From assembly GCA_022376515.1 (NCBI GenBank), contig WTXI01000023.1, positions 62,001 through 126,000 on the forward strand: DNA of 64,000 nt, read 5' to 3'. Every line of letters starts with the position of its first letter. The first letter of the stretch is position 1. Of the stretch, positions 14,236-26,583 are shown piece by piece. The DNA comes from Lactifluus volemus. Its lineage: Eukaryota; Basidiomycota; Agaricomycetes; Russulales; Russulaceae. Made by a program: the position numbers and the translations under genes. Under the pieces are notes generated by a model. The model was not told the DNA's origin, did not search any database, and worked only from the letters and a program-made list of their open reading frames with translations.

Positions 14236-14547
14236 ATGAGATCACTCGATCACACGAACCCGACTCGGAATAGCGACCCCTCGGATATTTCGGCTTAGTC
14301 TCTGCTTGGCCGAATCAACTTGCTATTCAACTTGCGATATTGACTCTCCCGGCAACGTATGACAAGTGGTGATACAGCTATGAGGGTCATGTGTTTTTCA
14401 ATAATTTTTTTTGGAATTTGCAAACCACGTTTTGTGTACCGTATTTCACTGTCTCCTGTCCTCACTTCGCTTCCCTCATTTCATCCCTTCACGTCTTTCC
14501 TTTATCTCCTTTGTGTCTACTTCGTGCCTCGTGCCACTCGATTCCCT
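14236..14547. other. Intergenic, W2 3' flank
   Basis: Non-coding 3' flank of the broken type W copy, with T-rich and CT-rich runs. The first ~50 bp are still similar to the terminal codons of W1 after the premature stop. No gene is seen. Confidence 0.45.
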
Positions 14548-14655
14548 GTTGGCTATAGGGCAGGATGACGTTGGTAATGATAAAGTAGGATGACGAATAA
14601 CATACTGATGTCCATTCTACGCTCTGGTGATGCTGGCGGATACTACTACTACGTA
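14548..14655 (-). pseudogene. 5' stump of a type A DUF6535 gene
   Basis: This piece matches the 5' end of type A genes on the minus strand: the edge of exon 2, the whole first intron (acceptor CCTATAG, donor GTATGT) and the 10-nt start exon at 14606-14615. The rest of the gene is missing and the 3' flank of W2 adjoins directly. It marks a deletion that removed almost a whole type A gene. Confidence 0.75.
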
Positions 14656-14892
14656 GTCGGATATCAGGTTGTCTAGTTGACAAACACGGACAAATAAGCT
14701 CACGCGCCACCCATTGCTGGCACTCGCACAGTTAATGAGGTGCAGTGGCAGTGGCACCGTAGCACACTCCAACAAGCCACTTTCAGCCAACCGCCTGAGT
14801 TCTCCCATCTACCGGTTTTTTTTTGCACTGTCATTCAATTACTCACTGAACACGTTCTTTACAGGAGAGTATCTAGCATGTCACCACCCAAG
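14656..14892. repeat. Truncated spacer block
   Basis: The first ~230 bp of the spacer block (compare 19085-19420), including the run before 'gagagtatctagcatgtcac'. It stops near 14892 and joins a point inside the Gag-like block, so about 3 kb present in the 19-22 kb unit is absent here. Confidence 0.65.
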
Positions 14893-15852
14893 TCCTAGGA
14901 GCAGATTCTTCAACGGACGGGGCAGCAGAGGCGTTGGATTCCAGTCTCCCCTCAAGCCTATTCTCATCTTCATCTCACACAATCCCACTCTCCTTGCCAC
15001 ACCCAAGCCCACTAGGCCCTAATTCCGGTACTTTGAGCACCACGGAGCCCTGAATCCCGTGTCCAACGATCTTATCACCAGCTTTACCAACACTAGCGCC
15101 ATTGGCAGGAGCCCCGCCACTCAACCCTGCACCCGTTCCGATGGCAACGAGACCAGGAGCAGCCACAGCAAGAAGCATAGAGACGTTCGGGGGATGGATG
15201 GGCAAAACCCGATGAAATTCCTCCCGGAGCTTGCAACTCCAGATGCTCCTAAGCGGCATTTACGGCACCAGACGCAAAGGAGAATTCTTCATGTTGTGCC
15301 TCGATATTGACTCCCCCGTTGATGATTGGTATCAAACACTCGACCCGGTCATACGCACAGACTGGGATCTACTGGCGCCAGAGTTCGTGAGGGAATGGGC
15401 CCAGCCCCAGCTAGGTCGGCTATAGAAAAGACGGCGGAGCTACTTAACCACAAGCTCAAGCCCGAGGAGTCTAGGACGTTGGAACCATGGTCCAGTTCAG
15501 GGGAGTCAAGCAGCACGCGCATATAGCCTGGGCTCACGAAATGGTGGTCAGGGTACGAGACTGCGGCCTCGAAAGTAGGGTGGAGTTCATCCACCAGGTG
15601 AGAGGCGAACTCCCAAGATCAGTCATAAGCAGCATAGACCGAGCCTACACGAATTGGAGCACATTCATAGAAGCGGTGATGGCTATCGACACAATCCGGC
15701 TCAAGGAGCGTCTAGAGCTCAGCAAGGTCATAGAGACGATGGTCACCCGGATCGAAGAACTCAAAGCCGACTTCCAGTGGCAGGAGCGCAACTCGGTACC
15801 AGCAAGCAGCAACCGGCCGTGGAGTGGCACAATCGGGCTGGCTAGATGGTAG
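14893..15852 (+). pseudogene. Gag-like retroelement gene remnant (copy 1)
   Basis: Degraded plus-strand reading frame resembling the N-terminal part of LTR-retrotransposon Gag proteins, by the pattern FFMLCLD, DDWYQTLDP, FVREWAQP, AELLNHKL, FRGVKQHAHIAW and NWSTFIEAVMAI. The pieces at 15231-15425 and 15487-15852 are in different frames. Unlike the other copies it keeps the frame across RRKGEFFML, but has an extra T just upstream. No protease, reverse transcriptase or integrase follows. Assignment as Gag is by pattern only. Confidence 0.55.
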
Positions 15853-16358
15853 TACGGTACTCTGTTCCTGAGTGAGGTTGATTGGGTTGAAAAAGGAGAT
15901 ACATGATCATTATCCAATTTGATCATGACTTATTTAGCGTGTGACAGCTGCCATACTGTAGTATCTGAACGCAGTTTCGATCGCACTTCACGTTGTTATA
16001 CCCGACTCGGACGTGTCGATATATACAATGATTGGGCAGTCACGATGTATTATTTACCTGAACGCAGAAAAGAAGTACAGAACGAAAAGCTAAGACCTAA
16101 CTAGCGGGGAAATCGTGCAAAAAGAAACCTGTACAGCAGCTAAAGAGGGCAACGGCGAAAACACAGAGATAAATGACAAGGGAGAGACTTGGAAGGACAG
16201 AGCTCTGGATAGAATCGCAGTTGTTGGACCACGTACTGACTCCAGCATACTGTGAGAACGTCGGCTCGATAAGAGCAGTTAGAATCTGCGTTAACATGAC
16301 TCTGAGACGTAAAGAACCTACTAGTATAGCCTTGCCAGAGACCACATCACTTTCGCCT
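15853..16358 (-). repeat. Conserved 3' flank of a type A gene (A2)
   Basis: The ~500-bp type A 3' flank, joined to the end of the Gag-like block near 15905. No gene is seen. Same arrangement as 23426-23919, 44657-45175 and 52233-52728. Confidence 0.65.
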
Positions 16359-19012
16359 CTACTCTGGGTGATTAATGTCACCAGGAGAGGATACTGTGTC
16401 GAGGGAATGGCGCGAAACATCTATCGTTATGTCGGGGACGGACATGGCCGACTCATGTGACCGTTCAGGCAGTGGGATCTCCACATTTATAGCCTGAGGT
16501 CCATGATCATTATCGACTGTTCCGCGATTCGATGTTCTGTCTGGGTGAGAAATAGAGGTCCCCTGGGGCGGTGTGAGAGAAAGAGACATCGCTGAGGTTG
16601 GGGGAAGTTCGGAAGCGGTCACGTGATCAAACCGGAGAGCTATGGACGACTGAGGATTTGCAGGAAGAGTATCGCTAAGAGCTGGGCCTGATAATGGAAC
16701 TTGTGGCGCAATTCGGATATCTGCGTTGCCTTGCGGATCGGGTGTATGGCTAGATGGCGGGGTAAACGATGAGGGAGGGGCGAAAGTCAACACCGCCAGG
16801 GTGGAATGAGGGTCCGACTCTGAGTTGGAAGTGGGCAAGATGGTAGGAACTGTGTCGGTAGGACCTTGTGTTACTTGGTCGAGTGAAGTAGCAGTAGAGT
16901 GCGTGGTTTCGACATTGACGGAGGGAGGAGAGTGGTGGGAGAACTCGACTGTTGGGGCGACATCAAGAACATCGTGAAGCGATAATTCTGCAGACTGTAT
17001 GCGGCCATGATCTGCGGTCAATGAAGGAGGAGTAATCGTGTTAAGAGCGGGCGCATCGAGAGGGTGCAGACGGGATGAGGTGTTTGTGGGATCTGTGATG
17101 TCGCCTGTTACATTGTGAGAGTGATGACCCGAGAGATTGCAAAGTGGGTATGACGATGGTTGGACGAAAACGTCATCATAATCGTTTGTGGAAGCATCGA
17201 AGGCGGTCGGGGCAGCATCGGTGCCTTGATGTAACGAGATATAAAGTTGCCGCATGTGTTTGAGAATATAATAAGCAATGTCGTGAGATGTGCGATTATG
17301 CGCTTCTCGAGTGATTTCGTTCCATAAAGCACAGAAGTCATGCTGTACTCTGGGAAGAGTATTTTCAATGTCAAGTTTCGAAATGAGTTGCAGAACGTTT
17401 CTCAGATGATGACATCTCATTGAAAAATCATGATCCTGGAGACACAAGCGGAAAAGTGGACGAGTGATGTGAATAAAGTTGGCAAGTAGAACAGTGTCAC
17501 CATGTGCAAGGTAATCTTGAAGCACTTCTTCTGATATGTCTAGTTGATCCTCAACTAGTGCCATCCACCGGCTATCCCGCTCCTGGGCTGGCACACTTGC
17601 AATGACGCTAGAAACTATCCCTTGAGAACATAAACCTTGGTCACCGCTGCTTCTCAGAGATCGCCAGATATCAGCCGATCGCAACAAATCTGCGCCACAC
17701 TCGAAAACGCGCCAGAAAATGGTCTCGGTTGTTGCATAGGAAAGGTGTGCTGCATCGACGGCCTTTGCGCAGATCATGACCCGCCTTTTCTTGTCTTCAT
17801 GCAAGACCAAACTAGATGACAAGGTCCGGTCAAGGAATCCATAAAGTGCCGATGCCATTGGACCCTCCACTTTGGCGAAAACGCGCTCGAGGTTATCGAC
17901 GACGGGCGAGCTACAGAATCCAGGAATGGCTTCGAAGAACTGTTCAAGTTCCTTATCTTCGTCCAGAGCGTGGAGTGTCCATGTCAGGATACGGTTGTTG
18001 ATCTCCGCCGAAGATTGCGAGCCAATTCTTTGGATCACCTTCGTTAGGTTCGGAATGCTCATTACATATTTTAGCCACCGCCGCGAGCGATGGCGAACCG
18101 AGATAACAACAATGAAGATGAGGCGATGGAAGAGCCATACTGACGAAGAAAGTGGTGAATAATAGGGGCTATCGCGCCAGAAGATTGGCATCAGCGTGAT
18201 GCATCCGTATACACATCCTGAAAGCACGACCCACCAAACAACTACACTGTACACAGTATGGTTGATATTAAACAGATAAATGACCAATCCAGAGAAGAAC
18301 AAGAACAGAGATAGGTGTAGTAAAGCGGGCAGCGCTTCGACCGACCAAGGCAGGTGAAATTTGTCCACACCATTAGCAAGGAATGCACGGATCGATGCTC
18401 GCTTGTGTGGACTGTATCGTGCCGGTTGTGTGATTGTCACGTATCGACGCGCCCATTGCTGTAACATCGTTGCCAGGAGCGCACACGTGAGACTGATCAC
18501 CAAACTGAGGAACCAGAGTGAGTTGACCAAGACTGCTGATTTCGGAGGAGAGAAGGTGGGTGGCTGAGATGGAGTGGCACTGGCAAGGATCGATGCACGA
18601 GATACATTTGGGTCAGCGAGAAGTTGGTAGATGTTCCCGAGGTAGAATGCAGATGTATCTTGTGAATTTGGCTTGAGGTCTTGAACAGAGACTGCGAGCA
18701 ATGCGGCGAGTGAAGCAGAGAATAAACCGGTCTATGATATTTACGTTTCGTCAATGTGCTCCAGCGTAGAGCTGATGTATGGTCTCACGAAGATTAGGAT
18801 GCCATCGGCGTCCTTTTGCCAGCGATGGGCCATTTTTTCATCTTCTTCCTCTGTCATCTTAATGTACATATGATAGAGGGGCCCTGAGCTATCTGAAAAG
18901 TTGGACGAGGATTGGTCTTGCCCTGTCCGAGGGACCTCACGAGGGTTGGCTATAGGGCAGGAAGGCGTTAGTGATGATAAAGCAGGATGACGAATAACAT
19001 ACTGATGTCCAT
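16359..19012 (-). CDS. DUF6535 membrane protein, Ser/Pro-rich tail (type A, copy A2)
   Basis: Exons 19012-19003, 18949-18789 and 18731-16359 on the minus strand, 847 aa, with splice sites and 10-nt start exon as in A1. The architecture is the same: DUF6535 entry motif, four or five hydrophobic helices, helical middle, disordered Ser/Thr/Pro-rich tail. Distinguishing features are a changed juxtamembrane segment after WLFHRL, a changed stretch before the DIENTLP motif, and NDYDDVFVQ where A1 has VDDQFVLSH. The tail lacks a few residues between LSGPALS and the preceding motif compared with A1. All frames are open. Function unknown. Confidence 0.85.
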
Positions 19013-20654
19013 TTCTCTGCTCCGGTAATGCTGGTGGCTTCGGGAGTTAGCTACTAGTACGACTGTAGTCGGATATCAGGGCTGGTGTGGGTGACAAATA
19101 CAGACAAATACGCTGACGCCACCATCGCTACTCACACAAATAAAGAGGTGGCAACTGCTGCCCACTCCGACCTCTCCCACCCGCCGCTACGCCTAACATA
19201 TCTCTTGCTGGGATATCGCCTGCCGTCAAGTATTACAATAAGAAGTTGGGAACAAATGTTGCTCGACGATCCGCACCCTCGGCCTACGGCGTACACTCCA
19301 ACAAGCCACTTTCAGCCAACAGCCGGAGTTTATGCAATTCTCCTATCTGCCAGTATTTTTGGACTGTCGTTCTGTTATTCACTGAACACGCCAGGAGAGT
19401 ATCTAGCATGTCACTGCCCAACGCGCCATTAATCAGCATGGCAACGGACCCTCTGCAAACCCCACCCACATCCTCGCGAAATGCCCCATCTTCCATGCGA
19501 ACACCACGTTATAACTTTCACCTATCAATTTCTAGTAAGTTCATCATCAAGGAGCCACATTGCTTCATCAGGTTGAGGAGGCAGATTTACTCTTCAGGGA
19601 CCGTTCTTGATCATTACGACACAACCAGGACATCACAGACAACGATGCTATAACAACCCTCAACGCTTTCAACCAGGTGCACAGTGACCCGCTGCGGCAT
19701 AGCCCCCCTCTACTCGTGCCAGATCCTCCCTTCCCCTCCCCCCTTTTTGATTCCGGTCATGATGTCCTCGCGTGCGATCCTCCAACCCGAGGGTGGTCGC
19801 ATTCTCTTGATATTATCCAATCTAACCCTGGTAAGTCCTGTACCAGTCTTGGGGGTGATGCCACGATCCACGTGCGTCACAGGTGGCCACAGCACAAATT
19901 ATCCTGGTCCTCGTTATGAGTACCCGGGGCCCCATGTGTCATTCCTCCCCCGGAAGAGAGCCCCTCTTTACTTTTTTACTATTGACAATCAATATCGTGA
20001 GAGGATGATGCTGTTGTATGACAACCTTGTAAAGTCACAATCGCTCTAGTAGTCACATTCAACGCGAATCGGGGCGAGCGGTCCTAGCCCAATTAGGAAG
20101 TGTCACGTCCGAGTCTGTCCGGAGAGATTCAAGCCGCTGTTGTGGCGGCGCAAGCTACGCTTACCGCTCTTACTGTAAGTGGACTTGTCGTGATTGCCCA
20201 TGAATTCAAGGTTGTATTTAGTAGGGTATGACAATAATATTTAGGGTGCTCGTCTTTGAACGCGGATCTTTCGATCGGACTTTTCCGACGTGGATGTGAG
20301 TACACAAAACTCAACCTTGCTGTCGAAACAGAAGACCCTCTGAGGGTTGAACATTCGATCATACAACATCATGTTTACCTGAAGGCAGAAAGGAGATACA
20401 GGACGAAAGGTCAAGACTTAATGAGCAGGGAAAATCGTGTTAAAGGACATGGCGAAAACATGGTGATAGATGATAACGAAATAAGAACGGAGATCCTTCT
20501 GTCGAACCATGTACCGACTCCAGCATACGGTGTGCATTTAAGCTCGTCGACCTGGTAGAAGCAGTCAGAATCAGCGTTGATATGCCTCTCAAACGTCAAG
20601 AACGTACTGGTATGTAACTTTGCCAGAGATCACACGACGCTCGAGTTTTCGCAT
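19013..20654. repeat. Inter-gene spacer block, copy S2
   Basis: Full-length spacer block, collinear with 7338-8925. The dead-gene-like segments are visible: a Met frame at 19408, an intron-like gap near 19530-19572, an open stretch to 19919 and a second intron-like segment near 19828-19882. The frame then reads on to about 20049. The 3' part matches the 3' flank of type B genes. No functional gene is supported. Confidence 0.6.
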
Positions 20655-21421
20655 CTACTCTGGATGATCAATCTCACAAGAGGAATCGATGGAAAGATCT
20701 GTTATGTCAGGGATGGACTTAACTGACTCGTCTAACTGTTCGATCTCCACCGCGACATCAGTAGAAGCTTGAGCCCGAGGCGTATCGGATGTTCCGTCAT
20801 CGAGTGTTGTGCGTAGGTGCGGAATAGAGGTCCCCTGGGGCTGTGTGAGAGAAATAGACGTTGCAAAGTGGAATGAGGAAGTGGCTCAGGAACAGCGGTG
20901 ACTTGACCAATCTGGAGAAGCTAACGACGACGCAGGAAGTGTGTCGCAGAAAGCGGGGCCCGAGCTTGAGAGCGGTTATAATGGCATGTCAGGGACAATT
21001 CCGATATCTGCGATGTTATGAGGATCGGAGGTGATGGGGAAAAAGATGGGTCCGGGGTGAATATGGACACTGCCAGTGGGAGATGAGGGTCACGCTCTGA
21101 GTCGGAGGTGGGCGAGATAGTGGAACGCGTGAGTGGGACCTTGTGTTATCAAATTGAGTGAAGGTGGGTGGTTTCAACATTCACGCGAGGGGACACGACA
21201 GTTCGGGTAGAATCTGAAACGACGTGCACCGATGACTCTGCTGCAAAATGTATGCGCATATGATCTGCGGTCAATGGAGGGAAGGATGGAAGTCATGCTG
21301 CAGCCCAGGAAGAGTATTTCATATGTCAAATCTGGAAATACATGATAAGCCATCTTAGGAGACTCAAATGGAAGAGTGAGCGAGTGATGTGGGTAAATCC
21401 GGCACGTAGAACGCTGTCACC
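20655..21421 (-). pseudogene. C-terminal stump of a type B DUF6535 gene (copy 1)
   Basis: Minus-strand sequence corresponding to the tail and part of the helical middle of type B genes, from the terminal codons near 20660 to the segment matching LLANFIHITRPLF near 21400. Frameshifts are frequent. Similarity ends abruptly at ~21421 ('aacgctgtcacc') and the Gag-containing block begins. The 5' half of the gene is absent. Confidence 0.7.
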
Positions 21422-22313
21422 GTCTTCTCATTCGCCTACTGGGGCTTTGGTCAAGTCTCGTGAATTTCGCGCTCGACAGGTGATTCACCATTGTAACGCG
21501 TTGACTCACACTTGTCATGGCATGATTCACACGATTTTTGGCTCATGGACGCTGTGGTAAGCGGTCGACTTCGCAAGCGCCCCCTCGACTGGGGCGACCC
21601 TCCTTTCGCCCTCGAGCTTCTAACATAAAATCGGTTGACTCCCGCCTGACTTGGGTCGCGCCCCCTCGAGTTGGGGCGACCACGCTCGAATCAGGTGGGT
21701 TGTTTATTCGTATTTGCACCATGTTGACCTTTTCCTGCCTTCGCGTTGTCCTGCCTCGTCATCCTCCCCACGCGTGCATCGCCAGCCGCCGCCCCCTCTG
21801 TTAGTCGCGTCGTCTGTCGCCGAGCGCGGTCCTAGGTTCGTCGGGGTTTTTTTTTTTGGTTCTCAGGCTGACTTGTGTTATTTTCTTTCTCTCGCGTACC
21901 CCTACTGGCAATGCCTGCGGCATCGGCATCGCTATGCCATCAGGGCCCGTCGCTTGCCCTCGCGCGCGTTGTGCCCTTCTTTCTCTGCGTGCCGCATTTC
22001 CTCCAGCCGTTGTCTCTCGTGGCGTGTCGGGACATCCTCCTCCGCGTCCTCTGCCTCTGCCCCCTCCTCCTCTGCTTCCTCTGCCTCTGCCACCACCTCC
22101 GTGTCCATCGCACCCGCACCACGTCGATGTCCTTGGCGTCAGGATCGCGCCGGCGGCGCCGTTGCGACCGCCCGAGCGCCTGACGCCTGCGACCGGCATG
22201 TGGCACGGCCTCTTCCCTTCTACTTCTTCCCCTGCTGCTTCCGGACTCGGACTCGGACTCGGACTTAACCTCTTCCCTGAAACAGCACACGTAAAAGGAC
22301 CGGCAGAATGAAC
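21422..22313 (+). repeat. Leader part of the Gag-containing block (copy 2)
   Basis: A ~0.9-kb segment, repeated at 42682-43601 and 50323-51111, that always precedes the Gag-like frame. It has clustered 'gattcac'-type words, two similar copies of a 'gccccctcga...ggggcgacc' motif (~21577 and 21660), a T run and a long pyrimidine-rich stretch. Frames are open on both strands because of low complexity and none has a recognisable domain. It may be a decayed LTR and leader; no matching 3' LTR was found. Confidence 0.5.
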
Positions 22314-23425
22314 CCCCAAAGACTCCACGCCCTGACGGAAAACTCATAGCGGACACTAGCATCAACCAGCCGCAGGAAGGACCTCCCAGCACGATCACCG
22401 TACCACCAAGCGGAAGCCCTAGCCCTGATACGGACGATCTCTTAGGAGCAGAGGCTTCAACGGATGGGACACCAGAGGCGTTTGGAATCCAGTCTCCCTT
22501 CAAGCCTATTCTCATCCTCATCTCACACTATCCCACTATCATTTCCACACCTAAGCCCACTAGTCCCGAATCCCGGCACTTTGAGCATCACGGAGCCCTG
22601 AATTCCGTGTCCAACGATCTTAGCACCAGCTTTACCACTAGCAACACTAGCGCCGTTGGCACCAGTCCCACCACTCAACTCTGCACCCATTCCGATGGCC
22701 ACGAGACCAGGAGCAGCCACAGCAGGAAGCAGAGAGACATTCGGGGGATGAAAGGAGCAAAATCCGAGGAAATTCCTCCGGAGCTTGCAACTCTAGATGC
22801 TCCCGGCGAGCGGGATTACGGCACCAGACGCAAAGGCAGAATTCTTCATGTTGTGCCTCGATGTTGACTGCCCCGTGGATGATTGGTACCAAACACTCGA
22901 CCCGGTCATACGCACAGACTGGGATCTACTGGCGCCAGAGTTCGTGAGGGAATGGGCCCAGCTAGCAGCTAGGTCGGCCATAGAAAAAACGGCGGAGCTA
23001 CTTAACCACAAGCTCAAGCCCGAGGACGTTGGAACCATAGTCCTGTTCAGGGGAGCCAAGCAGCACGCGCATATATATCTTGGGCACACGAAATGATGGT
23101 CAGGGTACGAGACTGTGGCCTCGAAAGTAGGGTGGAGTACATCCACCAGGTGAGAAGCGAACTCCCAAGCTCAATCATAAACAGCATAGACCGAGCTTAC
23201 ACGAATTGGAGCACATTCATAGAAGCGGTGATGGCGATCGACATAATCCGGCTCAAGGAGCGTGTGGAGCTCAGCAAGGTCATAGAGATGATGGTCGCCC
23301 TGATCGAAGAACTCAAAGCCGACTTCCAGTGGCAGGAGCGCAACCGCCACGGTACAAGCAAGCAGCAACCGGCCGCGGACTGGCACTCGGGCTGGCCAGA
23401 TGGTAGTACGGTACTCCGTTCCTGA
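22314..23425 (+). pseudogene. Gag-like retroelement gene remnant (copy 2)
   Basis: Same Gag-like frame as at 14.9-15.85 kb, with more of its N-terminal Ser/Thr-rich part (from ~22440). It is broken by an extra C after the RRKG codons (~22832), shared with copies 3 and 4, and by a second shift near 23090 where the frame 22797-23096 overlaps the frame 23093-23425. No downstream pol genes. Confidence 0.55.
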
Positions 23426-23919
23426 GGGAGGCTGATTCGGTTGAAAAAGGAGATACATCATCATTTTCCGAGTCCAATATCATCGTGACTTATTTAGCGT
23501 ATCACAACTACTCAAAGTATCTGAACGCGGAACATTTCGATCGGACTTCACGTTGTTATACCCGGACGTGTCTATATATACAATGATACTACTGATTCTT
23601 TGACGAGGGCAGTAACGATGTACTATTTACCTGAACGCAGAAAAGAAGTACAGAACAAAAAGCCAAGACCTAACTAGCAGGGAAATCGTGTAAAAAGAAA
23701 CCAGTACAGCAGCAAAAGAGGGCCATGGCGAAAACACAGAGATAAATGACAAGGGAGAAACTTGGAAGGACAGCTCTGGATCGAGCTGCAGTTATTGGAC
23801 CACGTACCGACTCCAGCATACTGTGAGAACGTCGACCAGTTAGAATCTGCTTTGACATGACTCTGAGACGTAAAGAACCTACTATTATAGCCTTGCCAGA
23901 GACCACATCACTTTCGCCT
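23426..23919 (-). repeat. Conserved 3' flank of a type A gene (A3)
   Basis: Type A 3' flank joined to the Gag-like block near 23457. It shares small deletions with the flank of A5 (52233-52728), including loss of bases before 'ggacgtgtc'. No gene is seen. Confidence 0.65.
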
Positions 23920-26533
23920 CTACTCTGGGTGGTCTATTTCACCAGGGGAGGATGCTGTGTCGAGGGAATGGCGTGGAACATCTATCGTTATGTCGGGGAC
24001 AGACATGGCCGACTCGTGTGACCATTCAGGCAGTGGGATCTCCACATTTATAGCCTGAGGCCCATGACCATTGACGGCTGTTCCGCGATTCAATGTGGTG
24101 TCTGGGTGAGAGATAGTGGTGATCGCTGAGGTTGGGGGAAGTTGGGAATCGGTCACGTGATCAAACTGGAGAGCTAAAGACGACTGAGGAATTGCAGGAA
24201 GAGTGTCGCTAAGAGCTGGGCCTGATAATGGGATGTGTGGCGTAATTCGGATATCTGCGTTGCCTTGCGGATCGGGTGCATGGCTAGATGGCGGGGTAAA
24301 CGATGAGGGAGGGGCAAAAGTCAACACCGCCAGGGTGGAATGAGGGTCCGACTCTGAGTTGGAAGTGGGAAAGAAGGTAGGAGGTGTGTCGGTAGGACCT
24401 TGTGTTACTTGGTCGAGTGAAGTAGCAGTAGAGTGCGTGGTTTCAACATTGACGGAGGGAGAAGAGTGGTGGGAGAACTCGACTGTTGGGGCGACATCAT
24501 GAAGCGATAATTCTGCAGACTGTATGCGGCCAGGATCTGCGGTCAATGAAGGAGAAGGAGTGATCGTGTTGAGAACGGGCGGATCGGGAGGGTGCGGACA
24601 GGGTGAGGTGTTCGTGGGATCTGTGATGTCGCCTGTTACACTGTGGGTGTGATGACCAGGGATATTGCACAGTGGGTACGAAAATGGGTCGCGCAGAATA
24701 AGATAATCGTTTGTGGAAGCATCGAAGGCGGTCGGGGCAGCATCGGTGCCTTGATGTAAAGCGATATAAAGTTGCCGAATGGGGTTGAGAATATAATAAG
24801 CAATGTTGCGAGATCTGCGATCATGTGCTTCTCGAGTGATTTCGTTCCACAAAGCACAGAAGTCATGCTGTACTCCGGGAAGAGTGTTTTCAATGTCGAG
24901 GTTCGAAATGTGTTTCAGAACGTTATTCAGATGAAGATATTTCATTGAAAAACCAAGATCCTGGAGACACAAGCGGAAAAGTGGACGAGTGATGTGAATA
25001 CAGTTGGCAAGTAGAACAGTGTCACCATGTGCGAGGTAATCTTGAACCACTTCTTCTGATATGCCTAGTTGATCCTCAACTACTGCGATCCACCGGCTAT
25101 CCCGCTCCTGGGCTGGCACACTTGCAATGACGGTAGAGATTATCCCTTGAGAACATAAACCTTGGTCACCGCTGCTTCTCAGAGATCGCCAGATATCAGC
25201 AGATCGCAACAAATCTGCGCCATAATCGAAAACTTGCTCGAGAATGGCCATAGTTCTATGGGAAAGGGGTGATGCATCGACGGCCCTCGCGCAGATCATG
25301 ACCCGCCTTTTTTTGTCTTCCTTCAAGACCAAACTAGATGACAAGGTACGGCCAAGGAATCCATAAAGTGCCGATGCCATTGGATCCTCCATTTTGGCGA
25401 AAACGCGTTCGAGGTTATCGACGACGGGCGAGCTACAGAATCCAGGAATGGCTTCGAAGAACTGTTCAAGTTCCTTATCTTCGTCCAGAGCCTGGATTGT
25501 CCATGTCAGGATACGGTTGTTGATCTCCGCCGACGACTCCGAACCAATTCTTTGGATCATCTCCGTTAGGCTCGAAATAGTCATTAGAAGTTTTAGCCAC
25601 TCCCACGTGCGATAGCGAACCGAGAAAATAACAATGAGGATGAGGCGATGGAAGAGCGATACCGACGAAGAAAGTGGTGAATAATAGGGGCTATCGCGCC
25701 AGAAGATTGGCATCAGCGTGATCCATACGTATACACATCCTGCAAGCCCGACCCACCAAACAACCACACTGTACACAGTATGGTTGATATTAAACAGATA
25801 AATGACCAATCCAGAGAAGAACAAGAACAGAGACAGGTGTAGTAAAGCGGGCAGCGCTTCGACCGACCAAGGTAAGTGAAATTTGTCCACACCATTAGCA
25901 AGGAATGCACGAATTGATGCTCGCTTTCGTGAACTATATCGTGCCGGTTGTGTGATTGTCACGTATCGACGCGCCCATTGTTGTAACATCGTCGCCAGGA
26001 GCGCACACGTGAGACTGATCACCAAACTGAGGAACCAGAGTGAGTTGACAACGACTGCTGATTTCGGAGGAGAGAAGGGGGGTGGCTGAGGTGGAGTGGC
26101 ACTGGCAAGGATCGATGCACGAGATACATTCGGGTCAGCGAGAAGTTGATAGATGTTCCCGAGGTAGAAGGCAGATGTATCTTGTGAATTCGGCTTGAGG
26201 TCTTGAACAGAGACTGCGAGCAATGCGGCGAGTGAAGCAGAGAATAAACCGGTCTACGATATTTACATTGGTCAATGTGCTCCAGCGTAGAGCTGATGTA
26301 TGGTCTCACGAAGATTAGGATTCCGTCGGCGTCCTTTTGCCAGCGATGGGCCATTTTTTCATCTTCTTCCTCTGTCATCTTAATGTACATATGATAGAGG
26401 GGCCCTGAGCTATCTGAAAAGTTGGACGAGGATTGGTCTTGCCCTGTCCGAGGGACCTCACGAGGGTTTGCTATAGGACAGAAAGGCGTTGATAATGATA
26501 AAACGGGATGACGAATAACATACTGATGTCCAT
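23920..26533 (-). CDS. DUF6535 membrane protein, Ser/Pro-rich tail (type A, copy A3)
   Basis: Exons 26533-26524, 26470-26310 and 26253-23920 on the minus strand, 834 aa. Same layout as A1 (DUF6535 domain, helical middle, Ser/Pro/Thr-rich tail). The tail lacks the SLSLTPPQGT segment of A1, A2 and A4 and reads SAITTISHPD, a deletion shared with A5. Variable windows differ again: NDYLILRD in the third window and DLGFSMKYLHL in the second. The large TIR-bounded element starts 40 bp beyond the start codon, so any upstream promoter has been separated from this gene. Confidence 0.85.
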
Positions 26534-26572
26534 TATCTGCTCCAGTAATGCTGGTGGCTTCGGGAGTAGCTA

Positions 26573-26583
26573 CATCAGTAAAA
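26573..26583. repeat. Left terminal inverted repeat of the 14.8-kb element
   Basis: CATCAGTAAAA, preceded by TA (26571-26572). It matches the inverted right end CATCAGCAAAA in 10 of 11 positions. Confidence 0.65.

Noticed and set aside
21801..22328. Glycine/arginine-rich minus-strand frame, repeated at 43.1 and 50.6 kb
   Set aside because: It is the antisense of a pyrimidine-rich, low-complexity stretch in which several frames on both strands are open. No family pattern is kept between copies.
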